From the NCBI RefSeq assembly GCF_009467825.1, contig NZ_WIOK01000023.1, forward strand, positions 27,763 to 91,762: a DNA stretch of 64,000 nucleotides. The letters run 5' to 3'. Source of the DNA: Cyclobacterium xiamenense (GTDB taxonomy: Bacteria > Bacteroidota > Bacteroidia > Cytophagales > Cyclobacteriaceae). The notes beneath the pieces were generated by a model. The model was not told the origin of the DNA. It did no database searches and was given only the letters and a program-made list of their open reading frames with translations. Shown one piece after another: positions 35,398 through 44,766 of this stretch (position 1 is the stretch's first letter; the number at the start of each line of letters is the position of its first letter). The position numbers and the translations under genes are program-made.

Positions 35398-36930
35398 ATG
35401 GAATACGAAAAAATGACCAACAAAGAACGAGTAAAAATACAAACGCTGGGGCAGTTGAAAGCCGTCGGCTATGCCAGCAAATCCATTAAAGAAGAATTAA
35501 GACAAAACCTCATCCATAAAATCAAGAACCAGGAAAATGTGTTTGAGGGTATCTGGGGATACGAGGATACCGTGATTCCAGATATCGAACGAGCCATCCT
35601 ATCGGGACATAACATCAATCTTCTGGGTTTGAGGGGTCAGGCCAAAACACGGATTGCGCGGATGATGACACTTTTACTGGATGAATACGTACCCGTGGTC
35701 AAAGGCTCCGAACTTAACGACGATCCCATGCGGCCGATTTCTTCCTTTGCCCTTGAGTTGATTCGGGAAAAAGGAGACGATACGCCCATTGTCTGGTGGG
35801 CCAGGGAAGACCGGTATACCGAGAAGCTGGCAACACCCGACGTGTCCGTGGCCGACCTGATCGGCGATGTGGACCCGATCAAAGCGGCTACCATGAAATT
35901 GTCCTACAACGACGAACGGGTGATCCACTTTGGGCTTGTGCCGCGCTCGCACCGCTCCATTTTTGTTATCAACGAACTTCCGGATTTGCAGGCCAGAATT
36001 CAAGTGGCCTTGTTTAATATCCTTCAGGAAGGAGACATCCAAATCCGGGGTTTCAAATTACGGTTGCCTCTTGACATTCAATTTGTCTTTACCGCCAATC
36101 CGGAAGACTATACCAACCGGGGTAGCATTGTGACGCCCCTAAAAGACCGGATTGAAAGTCAAATCATCACCCACTATCCGAAAAGCATTGAAATTGGCAG
36201 GAAAATAACCGCTCAGGAAGCCAAACTGGCAAACCGCCCGCTGGAAAAAATCCACGTTCCGGAGTTCATGAAGGATCTGATCGAACAAATAGCGGTGGAG
36301 GCTCGGGAGAGCGAATACGTAGACGAGAAAAGCGGTGTGTCCGCCAGACTTACCATTTCTGCCTACGAGAATCTGATCTCAGCGGCAGAACGCCGCCTGT
36401 ACCTCAACAATGAAAACGAAACCATGGTACGGGTAGTAGATCTGATCGGAGTCGTTCCGGCCATTACCGGCAAAGTGGAGCTGGTCTACGAAGGGGAGCA
36501 GGAAGGGGCCGGACTGGTGGCCCATAACCTGATAGGGAAGGCCATTCGAAGTTTGTTTACCCGGTATTTTCCTTCCCCGGAACAAAAAAAGAAAGACAAG
36601 GAAGGCAATCCCTACGTATTGCCGTTGTCCTGGTTTGGGGAGGGCAACGAGTTAGACCTCCTGGCATCCCACAGCGATAAGGCCTACAAAACGGCCCTGC
36701 ACAACGTGCCCGGTTTGGAAAAAATCGTTACGGAATACGTGAAAGACCTGCCGGAAAAAGAAAAGGAATTCTACATGGAATTTGCCCTGCATGGACTAGC
36801 CGAGTACAGTCAGTTAAGCAAAAAATTGCTGGATACCGGCATGCAATTTAAGGACTTGTTTAGTAGCATGTTTGATCTGGGGAACCCCGGAATGGATGAC
36901 GATGACGAGGAGGAAAATCCCTTTGAATAA
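35398..36930 (+). CDS. MoxR/Mg-chelatase (BchI)-like AAA ATPase
   Basis: 510 residues. The AAA core shows a Walker A NLLGLRGQAKTRIARMM, a Walker B-like segment SIFVINELPDL in which the usual DE is NE, a pore-loop region VALFNILQEGDIQIRGF, sensor 1 in FTANPEDYTNRG, and a sensor 2/arginine region with RLTISAYENLI. Arrangement with a VWA gene indicates a chaperone-like complex that inserts metals or remodels proteins, as in magnesium or cobalt chelatase and MoxR systems. A GYAS-rich N-terminus and an acidic C-terminal tail (DDDDEEENPFE) flank the core. The change in Walker B should be noted, since the second acidic residue is still there. Confidence 0.88.
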   Translation: MEYEKMTNKERVKIQTLGQLKAVGYASKSIKEELRQNLIHKIKNQENVFEGIWGYEDTVIPDIERAILSGHNINLLGLRGQAKTRIARMMTLLLDEYVPVVKGSELNDDPMRPISSFALELIREKGDDTPIVWWAREDRYTEKLATPDVSVADLIGDVDPIKAATMKLSYNDERVIHFGLVPRSHRSIFVINELPDLQARIQVALFNILQEGDIQIRGFKLRLPLDIQFVFTANPEDYTNRGSIVTPLKDRIESQIITHYPKSIEIGRKITAQEAKLANRPLEKIHVPEFMKDLIEQIAVEARESEYVDEKSGVSARLTISAYENLISAAERRLYLNNENETMVRVVDLIGVVPAITGKVELVYEGEQEGAGLVAHNLIGKAIRSLFTRYFPSPEQKKKDKEGNPYVLPLSWFGEGNELDLLASHSDKAYKTALHNVPGLEKIVTEYVKDLPEKEKEFYMEFALHGLAEYSQLSKKLLDTGMQFKDLFSSMFDLGNPGMDDDDEEENPFE

Positions 36931-36978
36931 AAGGTCTGCCCCGCTGCTCTGGTAGTCAAAACGGGTTCTCCCATTACT

Positions 36979-37025
36979 TACCCTTCCTGTCGGATCCTTT
37001 GGGATCGGCAGGAAGGGTATTTTTA
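36979..37025. terminator. Strong intrinsic terminator after the AAA gene
   Basis: The segment 36979..36997 (TACCCTTCCTGTCGGATCC) pairs with 37002..37019 around a TTTG loop, giving a near-perfect stem of about 18 bp followed by TTTTTATTTT. It separates the convergent AAA gene and the thioredoxin-like lipoprotein gene. Confidence 0.88.
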
Positions 37026-37036
37026 TTTTCAAAAAG

Positions 37037-38260
37037 CTAATAGTACCGACCGATCATGGGGTGGTCGACGATGGTTTTTTTTAGTGCCAGCGGATCGATG
37101 GTACCGGGCACCTTGTAATGCACCTTTCCTCCAGGTTCGATCAACAAGGTCAATGGCAGGCTGCCGTCCCAATCGTTCTTTACCACGTCGATGATCGCGT
37201 ACTTGTCTTCGGTATCCACCAGGTAATTGGTGGTGGCGGAGTACTTTTTCTGAAGAAACTTGAGCGCTTTATCCGCCGATCCGGGATCGTCCAGGCTGAC
37301 GGAGACGAATTCAAAATCCCGGTCCCCATACATGCGTTGGATTTCGATGAATTCGGGATACTCCACAATGCAGGGACCGCACCAGGTGGCCCAGAAATTC
37401 ACCAGTCGTAGCTGATCGCTGTCATTTTTCAGTAGCTGATCCAGTTCGTCCAGGTCAATTTTGCTTAGGTCGACCGGCTTTTTCTTCCAGTCTTCGTTTA
37501 CCTTGAGGGTGTATTCATTTTTCCAACCCCATTTGATGGAGCAGCCAAAAGCGGGTGTGGTGGCCCGGTCGGAAGCCAGTGCTTCTCCCCGTAGTGTCGT
37601 TTCTATGGCATGTATGGCATCTTCTGCTTCCCCGGTTCCCGGTTTTTCAGAGGCATCGATTCTTCCCTGATAGGTAAGTTTCCGGTTTTTGTCGAAGACA
37701 AAAATATGTGGCGTAGCCGTGGGGCCGTAGGCGGTGGAAAATTCATGCACATCCCCATCGTACAAATAAGGGAAGTTAAAATTCATTTCCTGTGCACGAA
37801 TCTTCATGCTTTCGAAGTCATCGTTCAGATCGGTATAGCCCAACTCTTCGGGGAGTACAGCGATGGGAGAATTGGGAGAGATGGCAATGAATTGGACCCC
37901 CTTTGGGCTGTAGGCGGTAGCCAGATCGATGAAGCGCTGTTCGTAAGCCTGGGCAGTGGGGCAATGATTGCAGGTAAAATTGATGACCAATACTTCTTTA
38001 TCGGCGAAATCGGAAAGTTCATGGTAGTTTCCGTCCACACCGGGCAGGCGGAAATCTGGTGCGGGATCACCGATGGCTAGGGTTTGGACGGGTTTTTCGT
38101 CCACCGCTTGAGGTTTGGGCGTAAAGAATGCTTCGGAGGTCTCGGAAGGCTTTTCCTGGGAATCCTGCTGGGGTGCCCCGCAGGCATGCAGGAGGACGAT
38201 GGCGAATGCTACCAAAAAGCAGGCTCCGGATGGAATCGTATTGACGTGTAGGCGATTCAT
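37037..38260 (-). CDS. Lipoprotein with two thioredoxin-fold domains (redoxin plus TlpA-like)
   Basis: 407 residues from the ATG at 38260 (MNRLHVNT). A signal peptide ends in the lipobox LLHAC, so it is a periplasmic or outer-membrane lipoprotein. Domain 1 (about 55-210) is an AhpC/TSA-redoxin fold: LAIGDPAPDFRLPGVDG, then NFTCNHCPTAQAYEQRF with CNHC. Domain 2 (about 240-407) is TlpA/ResA-like: LVNFWATWCGPCIVEYPEF with the classical WCGPC. Two different redox sites in one chain suggests electron passing between them or reduction of two substrates; this is inferred. It may be reduced by the DsbD-like protein encoded at 44767..46794. Neighbouring genes give no pathway. Confidence 0.85.
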   Translation of the reverse strand: MNRLHVNTIPSGACFLVAFAIVLLHACGAPQQDSQEKPSETSEAFFTPKPQAVDEKPVQTLAIGDPAPDFRLPGVDGNYHELSDFADKEVLVINFTCNHCPTAQAYEQRFIDLATAYSPKGVQFIAISPNSPIAVLPEELGYTDLNDDFESMKIRAQEMNFNFPYLYDGDVHEFSTAYGPTATPHIFVFDKNRKLTYQGRIDASEKPGTGEAEDAIHAIETTLRGEALASDRATTPAFGCSIKWGWKNEYTLKVNEDWKKKPVDLSKIDLDELDQLLKNDSDQLRLVNFWATWCGPCIVEYPEFIEIQRMYGDRDFEFVSVSLDDPGSADKALKFLQKKYSATTNYLVDTEDKYAIIDVVKNDWDGSLPLTLLIEPGGKVHYKVPGTIDPLALKKTIVDHPMIGRYY

Positions 38261-38414
38261 ATCGGTAAGGGTTTCATGTACGGGCAATGGACGTGTAAGA
38301 AAACGACTCGCCGTCCGGTATTAAATATACAGAATAAAAACGATCGGATGAAACTAGATGGCGGGTAAAAAATGGGCCTCGCCGATCCAGAGACTTACGC
38401 GGCGGACTTGTGAT

Positions 38415-39452
38415 TTAAAAGGCCTCTTCGACTTTAAACGAACGAATGGTAAAAAAAACTTCGCTTCCCTCAACGAAATAGCGGGTAGGACTTGCACGCA
38501 CGTAGATGGATTTTCCGGATTCGTCAGCCAGCAGGACCATCTGGTGATCGCCGAAATAGGCGCATTGTCTTACGGTACCGATCAGGGCCTGTTTCAGGCT
38601 TTTCTTAATTTTTATTTCCTCGGGGCGGAAAAGAAGCTTGACGCTGTTGCGGAAATTGCGGGATCGCTCGTCTGCGATAAAGCCGAAGGAGGTATAAAAA
38701 CCGTCTTCCGTAGCGGTAGCGATGACCTGGTTTCTTCTACCAAAAAAGTTGGCCACGTAGGGATTGGCGGGGTTTTCGTAGAGATTTTTTGGGCTGTCCA
38801 ACTGTTGGAGATAGCCTTTGTGGAGGATGGCTACCCGGTCTGCGGTGGAAAGGGCATCGCGGGTGTCATGGGTTACAAATATCGCGGTAACGCCCGTTCG
38901 TTTAATGATTTGCCGAATTTCTTCCCGTACCTGATCCTTCAACATGGCGTCCAGATTGCTGAACGGTTCGTCCATAAGCAGAATGGATGGGTTGGGGGCA
39001 ATGGCTCTCGCCAGGGCTACGCGTTGCTGTTGTCCTCCAGAAAGTTGATGGGGGTATTTGGAATAATTTTCCTTCAGTCCTACCAGTTGCAGGGTTTTCC
39101 TGGCAATTTCCGCGGGGTCTCCCTGCGTCTTCCGCACGCCGAATTGTACATTTTCAAGCAGATTCAGGTGGGGAAAGAGGGCATAATCCTGAAACACCAT
39201 GCCCACGTTTCGTTCGTTTGCTGGTACGGAGCGATTGCCGGAGACCAGGGTATTTTCTGACAATACAATGGTTCCGGCGTCCGGGTGCTCCAATCCTGAA
39301 ATCAGCCGCAGCAAGGTAGTTTTACCGGATCCACTTTCGCCCACAAGGGCCAGAATTTCACCTTTTCGTACATCAAAGGAAATATCCTTTACCGCATAGT
39401 CTTCAGAAGCCGAATATTTTTTATCGATTCCTTGCAGCCTGAGTATGTTCAT
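38415..39452 (-). CDS. fbpC: Fe(III) ABC transporter ATP-binding protein
   Basis: 345 residues. Walker A GESGSGKTTLL, the ABC signature LSGGQQQRVALARAI and Walker B ILLMDEPFSNLDA are intact, and the switch His lies in IFVTHDTRDAL. The C-terminal part (LLFRPEEIKIKKSL...) is the TOBE-like regulatory region. The FbpC/PotA-type ATPase drives uptake of ferric ion through the permease encoded just upstream. Gene order binding protein, permease, ATPase on one strand, with 19 bases between permease and ATPase genes, makes the substrate call good but not certain. Confidence 0.9.
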   Translation of the reverse strand: MNILRLQGIDKKYSASEDYAVKDISFDVRKGEILALVGESGSGKTTLLRLISGLEHPDAGTIVLSENTLVSGNRSVPANERNVGMVFQDYALFPHLNLLENVQFGVRKTQGDPAEIARKTLQLVGLKENYSKYPHQLSGGQQQRVALARAIAPNPSILLMDEPFSNLDAMLKDQVREEIRQIIKRTGVTAIFVTHDTRDALSTADRVAILHKGYLQQLDSPKNLYENPANPYVANFFGRRNQVIATATEDGFYTSFGFIADERSRNFRNSVKLLFRPEEIKIKKSLKQALIGTVRQCAYFGDHQMVLLADESGKSIYVRASPTRYFVEGSEVFFTIRSFKVEEAF

Positions 39453-39471
39453 TCAAAAATTTCTGAGTATG

Positions 39472-41085
39472 CTATAGGTTTACCCTGCGGATCATCCTGT
39501 TTAGAAAAACGATGGGTATTATTCCCGTAAGGATAATGATCAGGGAGGCATTGGCCGATTCGGCTATCATTTCGTTGGTGGCCATGTCAAATGCTTTGGT
39601 GGCCAGGGTTTGATAGTTAAACGGACGAAGGATCAAAGTTAAGGGTAATTCTTTTAAAACATCGACAAACACCAGTAATATACCACTCAAAAATCCTGCC
39701 CGGATCAGCGGCAAATCGATTTTCCACAAAGTCTTCCAGCTATTTTTCCCCAGAAGCCGACTGGCCTCGTTTACATGTATGCCAATCTTCTGAAACCCGG
39801 CATCTATCGGGTGGTAGCCCACCGCCAGAAAGCGGACCATATAGGCAAAAATCAGGGCGTAGACTGTACCGGAAAGGACTATTCCAATAGCGCCAGCGGG
39901 CAGGCTTTCCCGCAACCAGCGATCCAGGCCCAAAATCGGTATCATGATGCCCACGGCGATGACCGCACCTGGGATTGCGTATCCTAGCGTTGCAATTCGG
40001 CTAACGTTTTTTAGCCACTTAAAGGGACTCAATCGCAGGCTATATACTAGCGTAACCGATACCACCGCCACCAAAGCACCCGTGCCGGCAGCCAGGCCAA
40101 ATGTGCGCAAGATCAAAAAGAAAAACGCTTCATCCATCGTTTTTTGGTACGTCAGGCCAACCCAATGCAAGATCTGTAAAAAAGGGGCAACGAAGCTCAG
40201 GAAAAACAACAGGGAACAGCTTAGGGTCAACATCCAACTTTTCCGGGCGGACAAGCGGCGCTTGACAAGCGGTTTGGAGACGGATTTGTTGGAGGCAAAG
40301 CGACGGTGCCCACGCTGCACACTTTCCAGCAGCAATATTCCAAAAACGAAAAGCATGAGGATAGCGGCCAGGTAAATGGCCGTAGTCACATCTCCCAAGG
40401 AAAACCAGGAACGGAATATTCCCGTGGTAAACGTGCTGACCCCAAAATATTTTACCGTGCCATAGTCATTCAGCACTTCCATGGAGGCCAGGGCAATACC
40501 TCCCACGATCGCCGGCCGCGCCATGGGCAGGGCAATTCGACGAAAGGTGTACCAATCGTTTCTTCCCAAAAGTGCCGAAGCCTCCTGCAAGGTGCGGGAT
40601 TGTTGAAGAAAGGAAGCCCGTGATAGCAGATAAACGTAGGGAAAAAGGGTAATGGATAAAATAAACACGGCACCAGGCAGGTTCATGATGTCCACAATGC
40701 TTCCTACTACCTGAATGTCCAGGGTATTCCGCAAAAATGCCTGCAGGGGACCTGAATAATCGAGCATGCCCGTATAGGTATAGGCCATGATGTAGCCCGG
40801 GAAGCCCAGCGGCAAAATTAGCAGCCATTCGAAATACCTTCTACCCGGAAATCGGTAGTTGCTCACCATCCATGCGGTGGATACGCCGAGTAAAAACGTG
40901 AAGAACGCAACGCCAAGTAAAAGAAAGAGCGTATTTGTAAAATACCCAATCAGCAGGGTATCCCGTAGGTGCGTCCAGGTCTCTCCGGGAGCGTCAAGTA
41001 GTTTAAATAGGATCGTAAATATCGGGGTAGCAATCAAGAGCAGGACCAGCACAGTGCCGGTCATCCAATTGTTCCACCAATACAT
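39472..41085 (-). CDS. fbpB: Fe(III) ABC transporter permease (two fused membrane domains)
   Basis: About 537 residues from the ATG at 41085 (a TTG at 41106 adds seven). Twelve membrane segments in two similar halves, for example VLVLLLIATPIFTILFKLL and LLLGVAFFTFLLGVSTAWMV in the first, and LSCSLLFFLSFVAPFLQILHW and LGYAIPGAVIAVGIMIPIL in the second. Each half holds an EAA-type loop that meets the ATPase: EASALLGRNDWYTFRRIALPMARPAI and EASRLLGKNSWKTLWKIDLPLIRAG. A permease of fused halves is typical of FbpB/SfuB ferric transporters. Confidence 0.92.
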   Translation of the reverse strand: MYWWNNWMTGTVLVLLLIATPIFTILFKLLDAPGETWTHLRDTLLIGYFTNTLFLLLGVAFFTFLLGVSTAWMVSNYRFPGRRYFEWLLILPLGFPGYIMAYTYTGMLDYSGPLQAFLRNTLDIQVVGSIVDIMNLPGAVFILSITLFPYVYLLSRASFLQQSRTLQEASALLGRNDWYTFRRIALPMARPAIVGGIALASMEVLNDYGTVKYFGVSTFTTGIFRSWFSLGDVTTAIYLAAILMLFVFGILLLESVQRGHRRFASNKSVSKPLVKRRLSARKSWMLTLSCSLLFFLSFVAPFLQILHWVGLTYQKTMDEAFFFLILRTFGLAAGTGALVAVVSVTLVYSLRLSPFKWLKNVSRIATLGYAIPGAVIAVGIMIPILGLDRWLRESLPAGAIGIVLSGTVYALIFAYMVRFLAVGYHPIDAGFQKIGIHVNEASRLLGKNSWKTLWKIDLPLIRAGFLSGILLVFVDVLKELPLTLILRPFNYQTLATKAFDMATNEMIAESANASLIIILTGIIPIVFLNRMIRRVNL

Positions 41086-41130
41086 TCGTAGTCTAGCAAC
41101 TTCCAATTTCCGATCCTTCTTTTCGCTTGC

Positions 41131-42162
41131 TTATTTCCAGCCTACCTCATCAAAAATCATTACCGCCCGGCTGTTGTTTTCTCCCAGCAGCGAAAGATTG
41201 ATGGAATCGGCCTTAAACGTTCCCCAGCTTTGAAGCAACTCGGATGGGCTTACGTTCGGATTTACCGGATACTCGTAATTCACATTGGCCAGCACTTGCT
41301 GTGCCTCCTCCCGGGATAAAAACTCGATCAGGCGAACCGCATTTTCTTTATTGGGAGCATGGCGGGTGACGCCGGCGCCCGAGATGTTGATGTGGGTTCC
41401 GCGGTCGTTTTGATTGGGAAAAAAGATGCCCACTTGCTCGGCCGCTTTTACCGTTTCCGGATTGGAATCCTGCAGCATGATTCCGATATAATAGCTGTTG
41501 ACGATGGCTACATCGCCCTCCCCGGATGCAACGGCTTTCACCTGATCCCGGTCGCTGCCCTTGGGATCCCTGGCCATGTTGGCCAAAAGGCCGGCTGCCC
41601 ATTCCTGCGCTTTATCGGGCCCATGTGCCACAATAATCGAGGCCAAAAGGGACTGGTTGTAAATATTTTCGGAAGAACGTGTGAGCACCCTGCCGGCCCA
41701 TTGCGGTTCGGTCAGGCTTTCGTAGGAGTCCAACGATTCGGGTGTGACCCGCTCCTTGTGGTAGGCGAGTATACGCGCCCGGTACGTCATGCCAAACCAT
41801 AATCCTTCAGGATTCCGGAATTTCGCAGGAATGTTTTCATCCAATACTTCGGAAGAAATTGGCTGAAATAAGCCCTTCTCCTGTGCCCGGTGAAGCCGAC
41901 CTGCGTCTACGGTGATCAATACATCTGCCGGGGATCCTTCGCCTTCCAGCTCCAGCTTTTGAATCAGTTCGTCTGCACTGGCACTTACCACATTTACTTG
42001 GATGCCGGTTTCCTCTGTAAAGGCGTCGAACAGCTGCTGGTCGGCATCGTAATGCCGGTGGGTATAGACATTGACTACTTCCTGGTCTGTTGGCTTTTGG
42101 CTACAGGAGAAAGACGCTGCAAAAAGGAGAGAAAATAGAAAAAGGGATTGAATTCGTTTCAT
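41131..42162 (-). CDS. fbpA: Fe(III) ABC transporter substrate-binding lipoprotein
   Basis: 343 residues. Signal peptide with lipobox AASFSC, so membrane-anchored rather than free. It is of the FbpA/FutA/IdiA type: VVNVYTHRHYDADQQLFDAFTEETGIQVN at the N-terminus, with the His-Tyr near the first iron ligand, GLWFGMTYRARILAYHKERV in the hinge and IVNSYYIGIMLQD, where the Tyr pair binds ferric iron. It delivers iron to FbpB. Divergent from oxyR; an iron-box-like palindrome lies over its promoter. Confidence 0.92.
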   Translation of the reverse strand: MKRIQSLFLFSLLFAASFSCSQKPTDQEVVNVYTHRHYDADQQLFDAFTEETGIQVNVVSASADELIQKLELEGEGSPADVLITVDAGRLHRAQEKGLFQPISSEVLDENIPAKFRNPEGLWFGMTYRARILAYHKERVTPESLDSYESLTEPQWAGRVLTRSSENIYNQSLLASIIVAHGPDKAQEWAAGLLANMARDPKGSDRDQVKAVASGEGDVAIVNSYYIGIMLQDSNPETVKAAEQVGIFFPNQNDRGTHINISGAGVTRHAPNKENAVRLIEFLSREEAQQVLANVNYEYPVNPNVSPSELLQSWGTFKADSINLSLLGENNSRAVMIFDEVGWK

Positions 42163-42181
42163 AACTCGGTTGGTTTGCGCA

Positions 42182-42239
42182 CAAAATTAGGTATTATTTA
42201 TATCAAATCTAAATAAAAAGAAAAAGATTTTTATATTTG
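42182..42239. promoter_or_regulatory. Divergent promoters of fbpA and oxyR with iron-box-like operator
   Basis: On the minus strand TAATTTTG (complement of 42182..42189) fits TAnnTTTG for fbpA. On the plus strand TATATTTG (42232..42239) fits it for oxyR. Between them, 42194..42216 is an imperfect palindrome of 23 bases (18 symmetric positions) whose core TTATATCAAATCTAA matches 12 of 15 bases of the box before the PepSY gene. It lies over the -33 region of the fbpA promoter and close to that of oxyR, so an iron regulator could control both. Confidence 0.6.
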
Positions 42240-42289
42240 CAACACTGCTTAAACAGGGAGGCAACTCCATACCCTTTACTCCTGGTACT

Positions 42290-43225
42290 ATGACCATTCA
42301 ACAACTGGAATACATCCTGGCCGTAGACAAGCTACGCCATTTTGGGCAGGCTGCAGAAGCTTGTTTTGTCACCCAGCCTACATTGAGTGCTCAGGTCAGT
42401 AAACTGGAGAAAGAATTGGGAGTCATCCTTTTTGACCGGTCAAAAATGCCCGTGATTCCTACCGAAATTGGCGAGCGAATCATTGCTCAGGCAAAGAAGG
42501 TGGTTTCAGAAAGCAAAGGTATTTTCGAGTTGGTGGCACAGATGAAAGGAGATGTGAGCGGCCTGATAAAAATGGGGGTAATTCCCACGCTTGCGCCCTA
42601 TTTGCTACCGCTTTTTATCCAAAACTTTATTCAGAAATATCCCCGGGTGCAATTGCAGGTACAGGAGATGGTGACCGAGGACATTTTAAAGAAGCTAAAA
42701 AACGACGAGTTGGATATTGGCCTGGTGGTAACCCCGCTTCACGAGGCAGGTATTCTGGAAAGACCCATTTTTTACGAGAAGTTTTTTGCTTACCTGTCTA
42801 CGAATCACCCGCTTCTCCGGCAAGCACAAGTGGGTGCGGAGGAAATCCTATCCGAAGACCTATGGGTGTTGCAGCAAGGCCACTGCTTTCGGGATCAGGT
42901 GCTCAATCTTTGTGACCAAAACAAGTTTCAGAGGATGAATTTTCATTACGAAAGCGGTTCTTTGGAAGGCTTGAAAAACATGGTAAACCGGTACAAAGGA
43001 ATTACGCTTCTGCCGGAACTGGCCACGGAGAGTTTGAATGACGACGAAAAAAAACGTCTGAGGCCCTTTCGGGGAGAGGCGCCAATTCGCGAAGTCAGCA
43101 TCATATTGACCCGGAGCTTTTTAAAGCAAAAGCTGGTGTCCCTACTTTTTGACGAAATACGCAACGTGATACCGGCGCACATGCTTTCCAACAAGGAAGG
43201 AAGGTTGGTAAGTTTTAAATTATAA
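42290..43225 (+). CDS. oxyR: Hydrogen-peroxide sensing LysR regulator OxyR
   Basis: 311 residues. Winged-helix DNA-binding N-terminus (QQLEYILAVDKLRHFGQAAEACFVTQPTLSAQVSKLEKELGVILFDR), then the LysR effector domain. The peroxide-sensing pair is present: in QQGHCFRDQVLNLC the two cysteines are nine residues apart, as Cys199 and Cys208 in E. coli OxyR. Oxidation to a disulfide should switch on peroxide-defence genes. It diverges from the Fe(III) transporter genes, in keeping with the need to limit iron under peroxide stress. Confidence 0.9.
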   Translation: MTIQQLEYILAVDKLRHFGQAAEACFVTQPTLSAQVSKLEKELGVILFDRSKMPVIPTEIGERIIAQAKKVVSESKGIFELVAQMKGDVSGLIKMGVIPTLAPYLLPLFIQNFIQKYPRVQLQVQEMVTEDILKKLKNDELDIGLVVTPLHEAGILERPIFYEKFFAYLSTNHPLLRQAQVGAEEILSEDLWVLQQGHCFRDQVLNLCDQNKFQRMNFHYESGSLEGLKNMVNRYKGITLLPELATESLNDDEKKRLRPFRGEAPIREVSIILTRSFLKQKLVSLLFDEIRNVIPAHMLSNKEGRLVSFKL

Positions 43226-43281
43226 GGGAAAATCCTTTAAAAAGCATTAATTTCGATCTTGAAATCAAGAACGAAAAACAC

Positions 43282-44673
43282 ATGTCCATTCAGCGTTACA
43301 TAGCAGCAAATTCTCCTCGTTTTTTAGATGAATTGGTAGACTTACTGAAAATCCCATCTGTCAGTGCAGACCCGGCCTATAGGGAAGAAGTGGTAAAAGC
43401 CGCGGAATATGTCAAAGAGAAGTTAATTGCCTCCGGCGTAGATACGGCGGAGATTTGTGAAACTGCTGGCTTCCCCATTGTCTACGGGGAAAAAATCGTG
43501 GATCCGGCAGCTCCTACCATCCTGGTATACGGGCATTACGATGTGCAGCCGGCCGATCCCCTGGAGTTGTGGGAGTCCCCTCCCTTCGAGCCGGTAATCA
43601 AGAAGACCGAACTTCATCCCGAGGGTGCCATTTTTGCCCGGGGTTCGGCAGATGACAAGGGGCAGTTTTACATGCACGTGAAGGCATTCGAAGCCATGTT
43701 GGCGGAAGGCTTGCTGCATTGCAATGTAAAATTTATGATCGAGGGAGAGGAGGAAGTTGGCTCTGAAAACCTGGACCGCTTCGTTCAGCAAAACCAGGAA
43801 AAACTAAAGGCAGACGTGGTATTGATTTCCGATACCTCCATGATCTCGCTGGAGCACCCCTCTGTTACGGTGGGCTTACGCGGATTGGCCTACATGCAGG
43901 TGGAGGTAACGGGACCAAACAAGGACTTGCACAGCGGCACCTTTGGAGGATCTGTAGCGAATCCGATCAATGTGCTGTGTAAACTAATTGCTTCCCTTCA
44001 CGACGAGAACAACCGCATCACCATCCCGGGCTTTTATGAACAGGTGCAGGAATACGATGCGGAATACCGGAAGCAATTGAATAAGGCACCGTTTGACCTG
44101 GACGAGTTCAAGCGAAAACTGGACGTGGAGGAAACCTACGGCGAGAAGGGGTACAGCACCATTGAGCGGGTGGGTATCCGGCCTACGCTGGATGTAAACG
44201 GGATTTGGGGCGGCTATATCGGGGAGGGAGCAAAGACCGTCTTGCCCTCCAAAGCCTTTGCAAAGATATCCATGCGCCTGGTGCCGGATCAGGATCACAA
44301 AAACATCGCGCGGCTGTTCGAGGAGCACTTCCTAAAAATCGCCCCCCCAGCGGTGAAAGTCAAGGTGGTACCGCACCACGGCGGACAGGCCGCCGTGGTA
44401 CCGACCGATTCCATCGGATACAAGGCGGCAGAGGCAGCCATTCAGGAAGCGTTCGGGAAAAAAGCCATCCCAACCAGGGAAGGCGGATCCATTCCCATCA
44501 CGGCGTTGTTTCAAAAAGTCCTGGGACTGGACCCGATTTTACTCGGTTTCGGACTGGATACGGATGCCATCCATTCGCCCAATGAGCATTACGGGGTGGC
44601 CAACTACCTAAAAGGCATCGAGACCATCGCCCTGTTTTTTAAACATTTCCATCAACTGTCCCGGGAGGCGTAG
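43282..44673 (+). CDS. M20-family dipeptidase/metallopeptidase
   Basis: 463 residues, no signal peptide, so cytoplasmic. M20 metal and catalytic motifs: VYGHYDVQPADPLELWESPPFEP holds His and Asp, FARGSADDKGQF the bridging Asp, MIEGEEEVGSENL the catalytic Glu-Glu, VLISDTSM another Asp, and DAIHSPNEHYG the final His. TVGLRGLAYMQVEVTGPNKDLHSGTFGG opens the dimerisation lid domain. It resembles the PepV/carnosinase-like dipeptidases; the precise dipeptide is unknown. It starts 57 bases after oxyR. Confidence 0.9.
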   Translation: MSIQRYIAANSPRFLDELVDLLKIPSVSADPAYREEVVKAAEYVKEKLIASGVDTAEICETAGFPIVYGEKIVDPAAPTILVYGHYDVQPADPLELWESPPFEPVIKKTELHPEGAIFARGSADDKGQFYMHVKAFEAMLAEGLLHCNVKFMIEGEEEVGSENLDRFVQQNQEKLKADVVLISDTSMISLEHPSVTVGLRGLAYMQVEVTGPNKDLHSGTFGGSVANPINVLCKLIASLHDENNRITIPGFYEQVQEYDAEYRKQLNKAPFDLDEFKRKLDVEETYGEKGYSTIERVGIRPTLDVNGIWGGYIGEGAKTVLPSKAFAKISMRLVPDQDHKNIARLFEEHFLKIAPPAVKVKVVPHHGGQAAVVPTDSIGYKAAEAAIQEAFGKKAIPTREGGSIPITALFQKVLGLDPILLGFGLDTDAIHSPNEHYGVANYLKGIETIALFFKHFHQLSREA

Positions 44674-44766
44674 CACGAAGACCCAATTCGCCTTGCACAG
44701 GAACTAATCCAGCGGCTTTTTAATTAATAGAAGCAATGGTTTAATTCCTGATTCGATCAACGGTTA

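Noticed and set aside
38358..39260. Plus-strand frame of 300 codons opposite fbpC
   Set aside because: Overlaps all ABC ATPase motifs on the minus strand; its product has no recognisable pattern.
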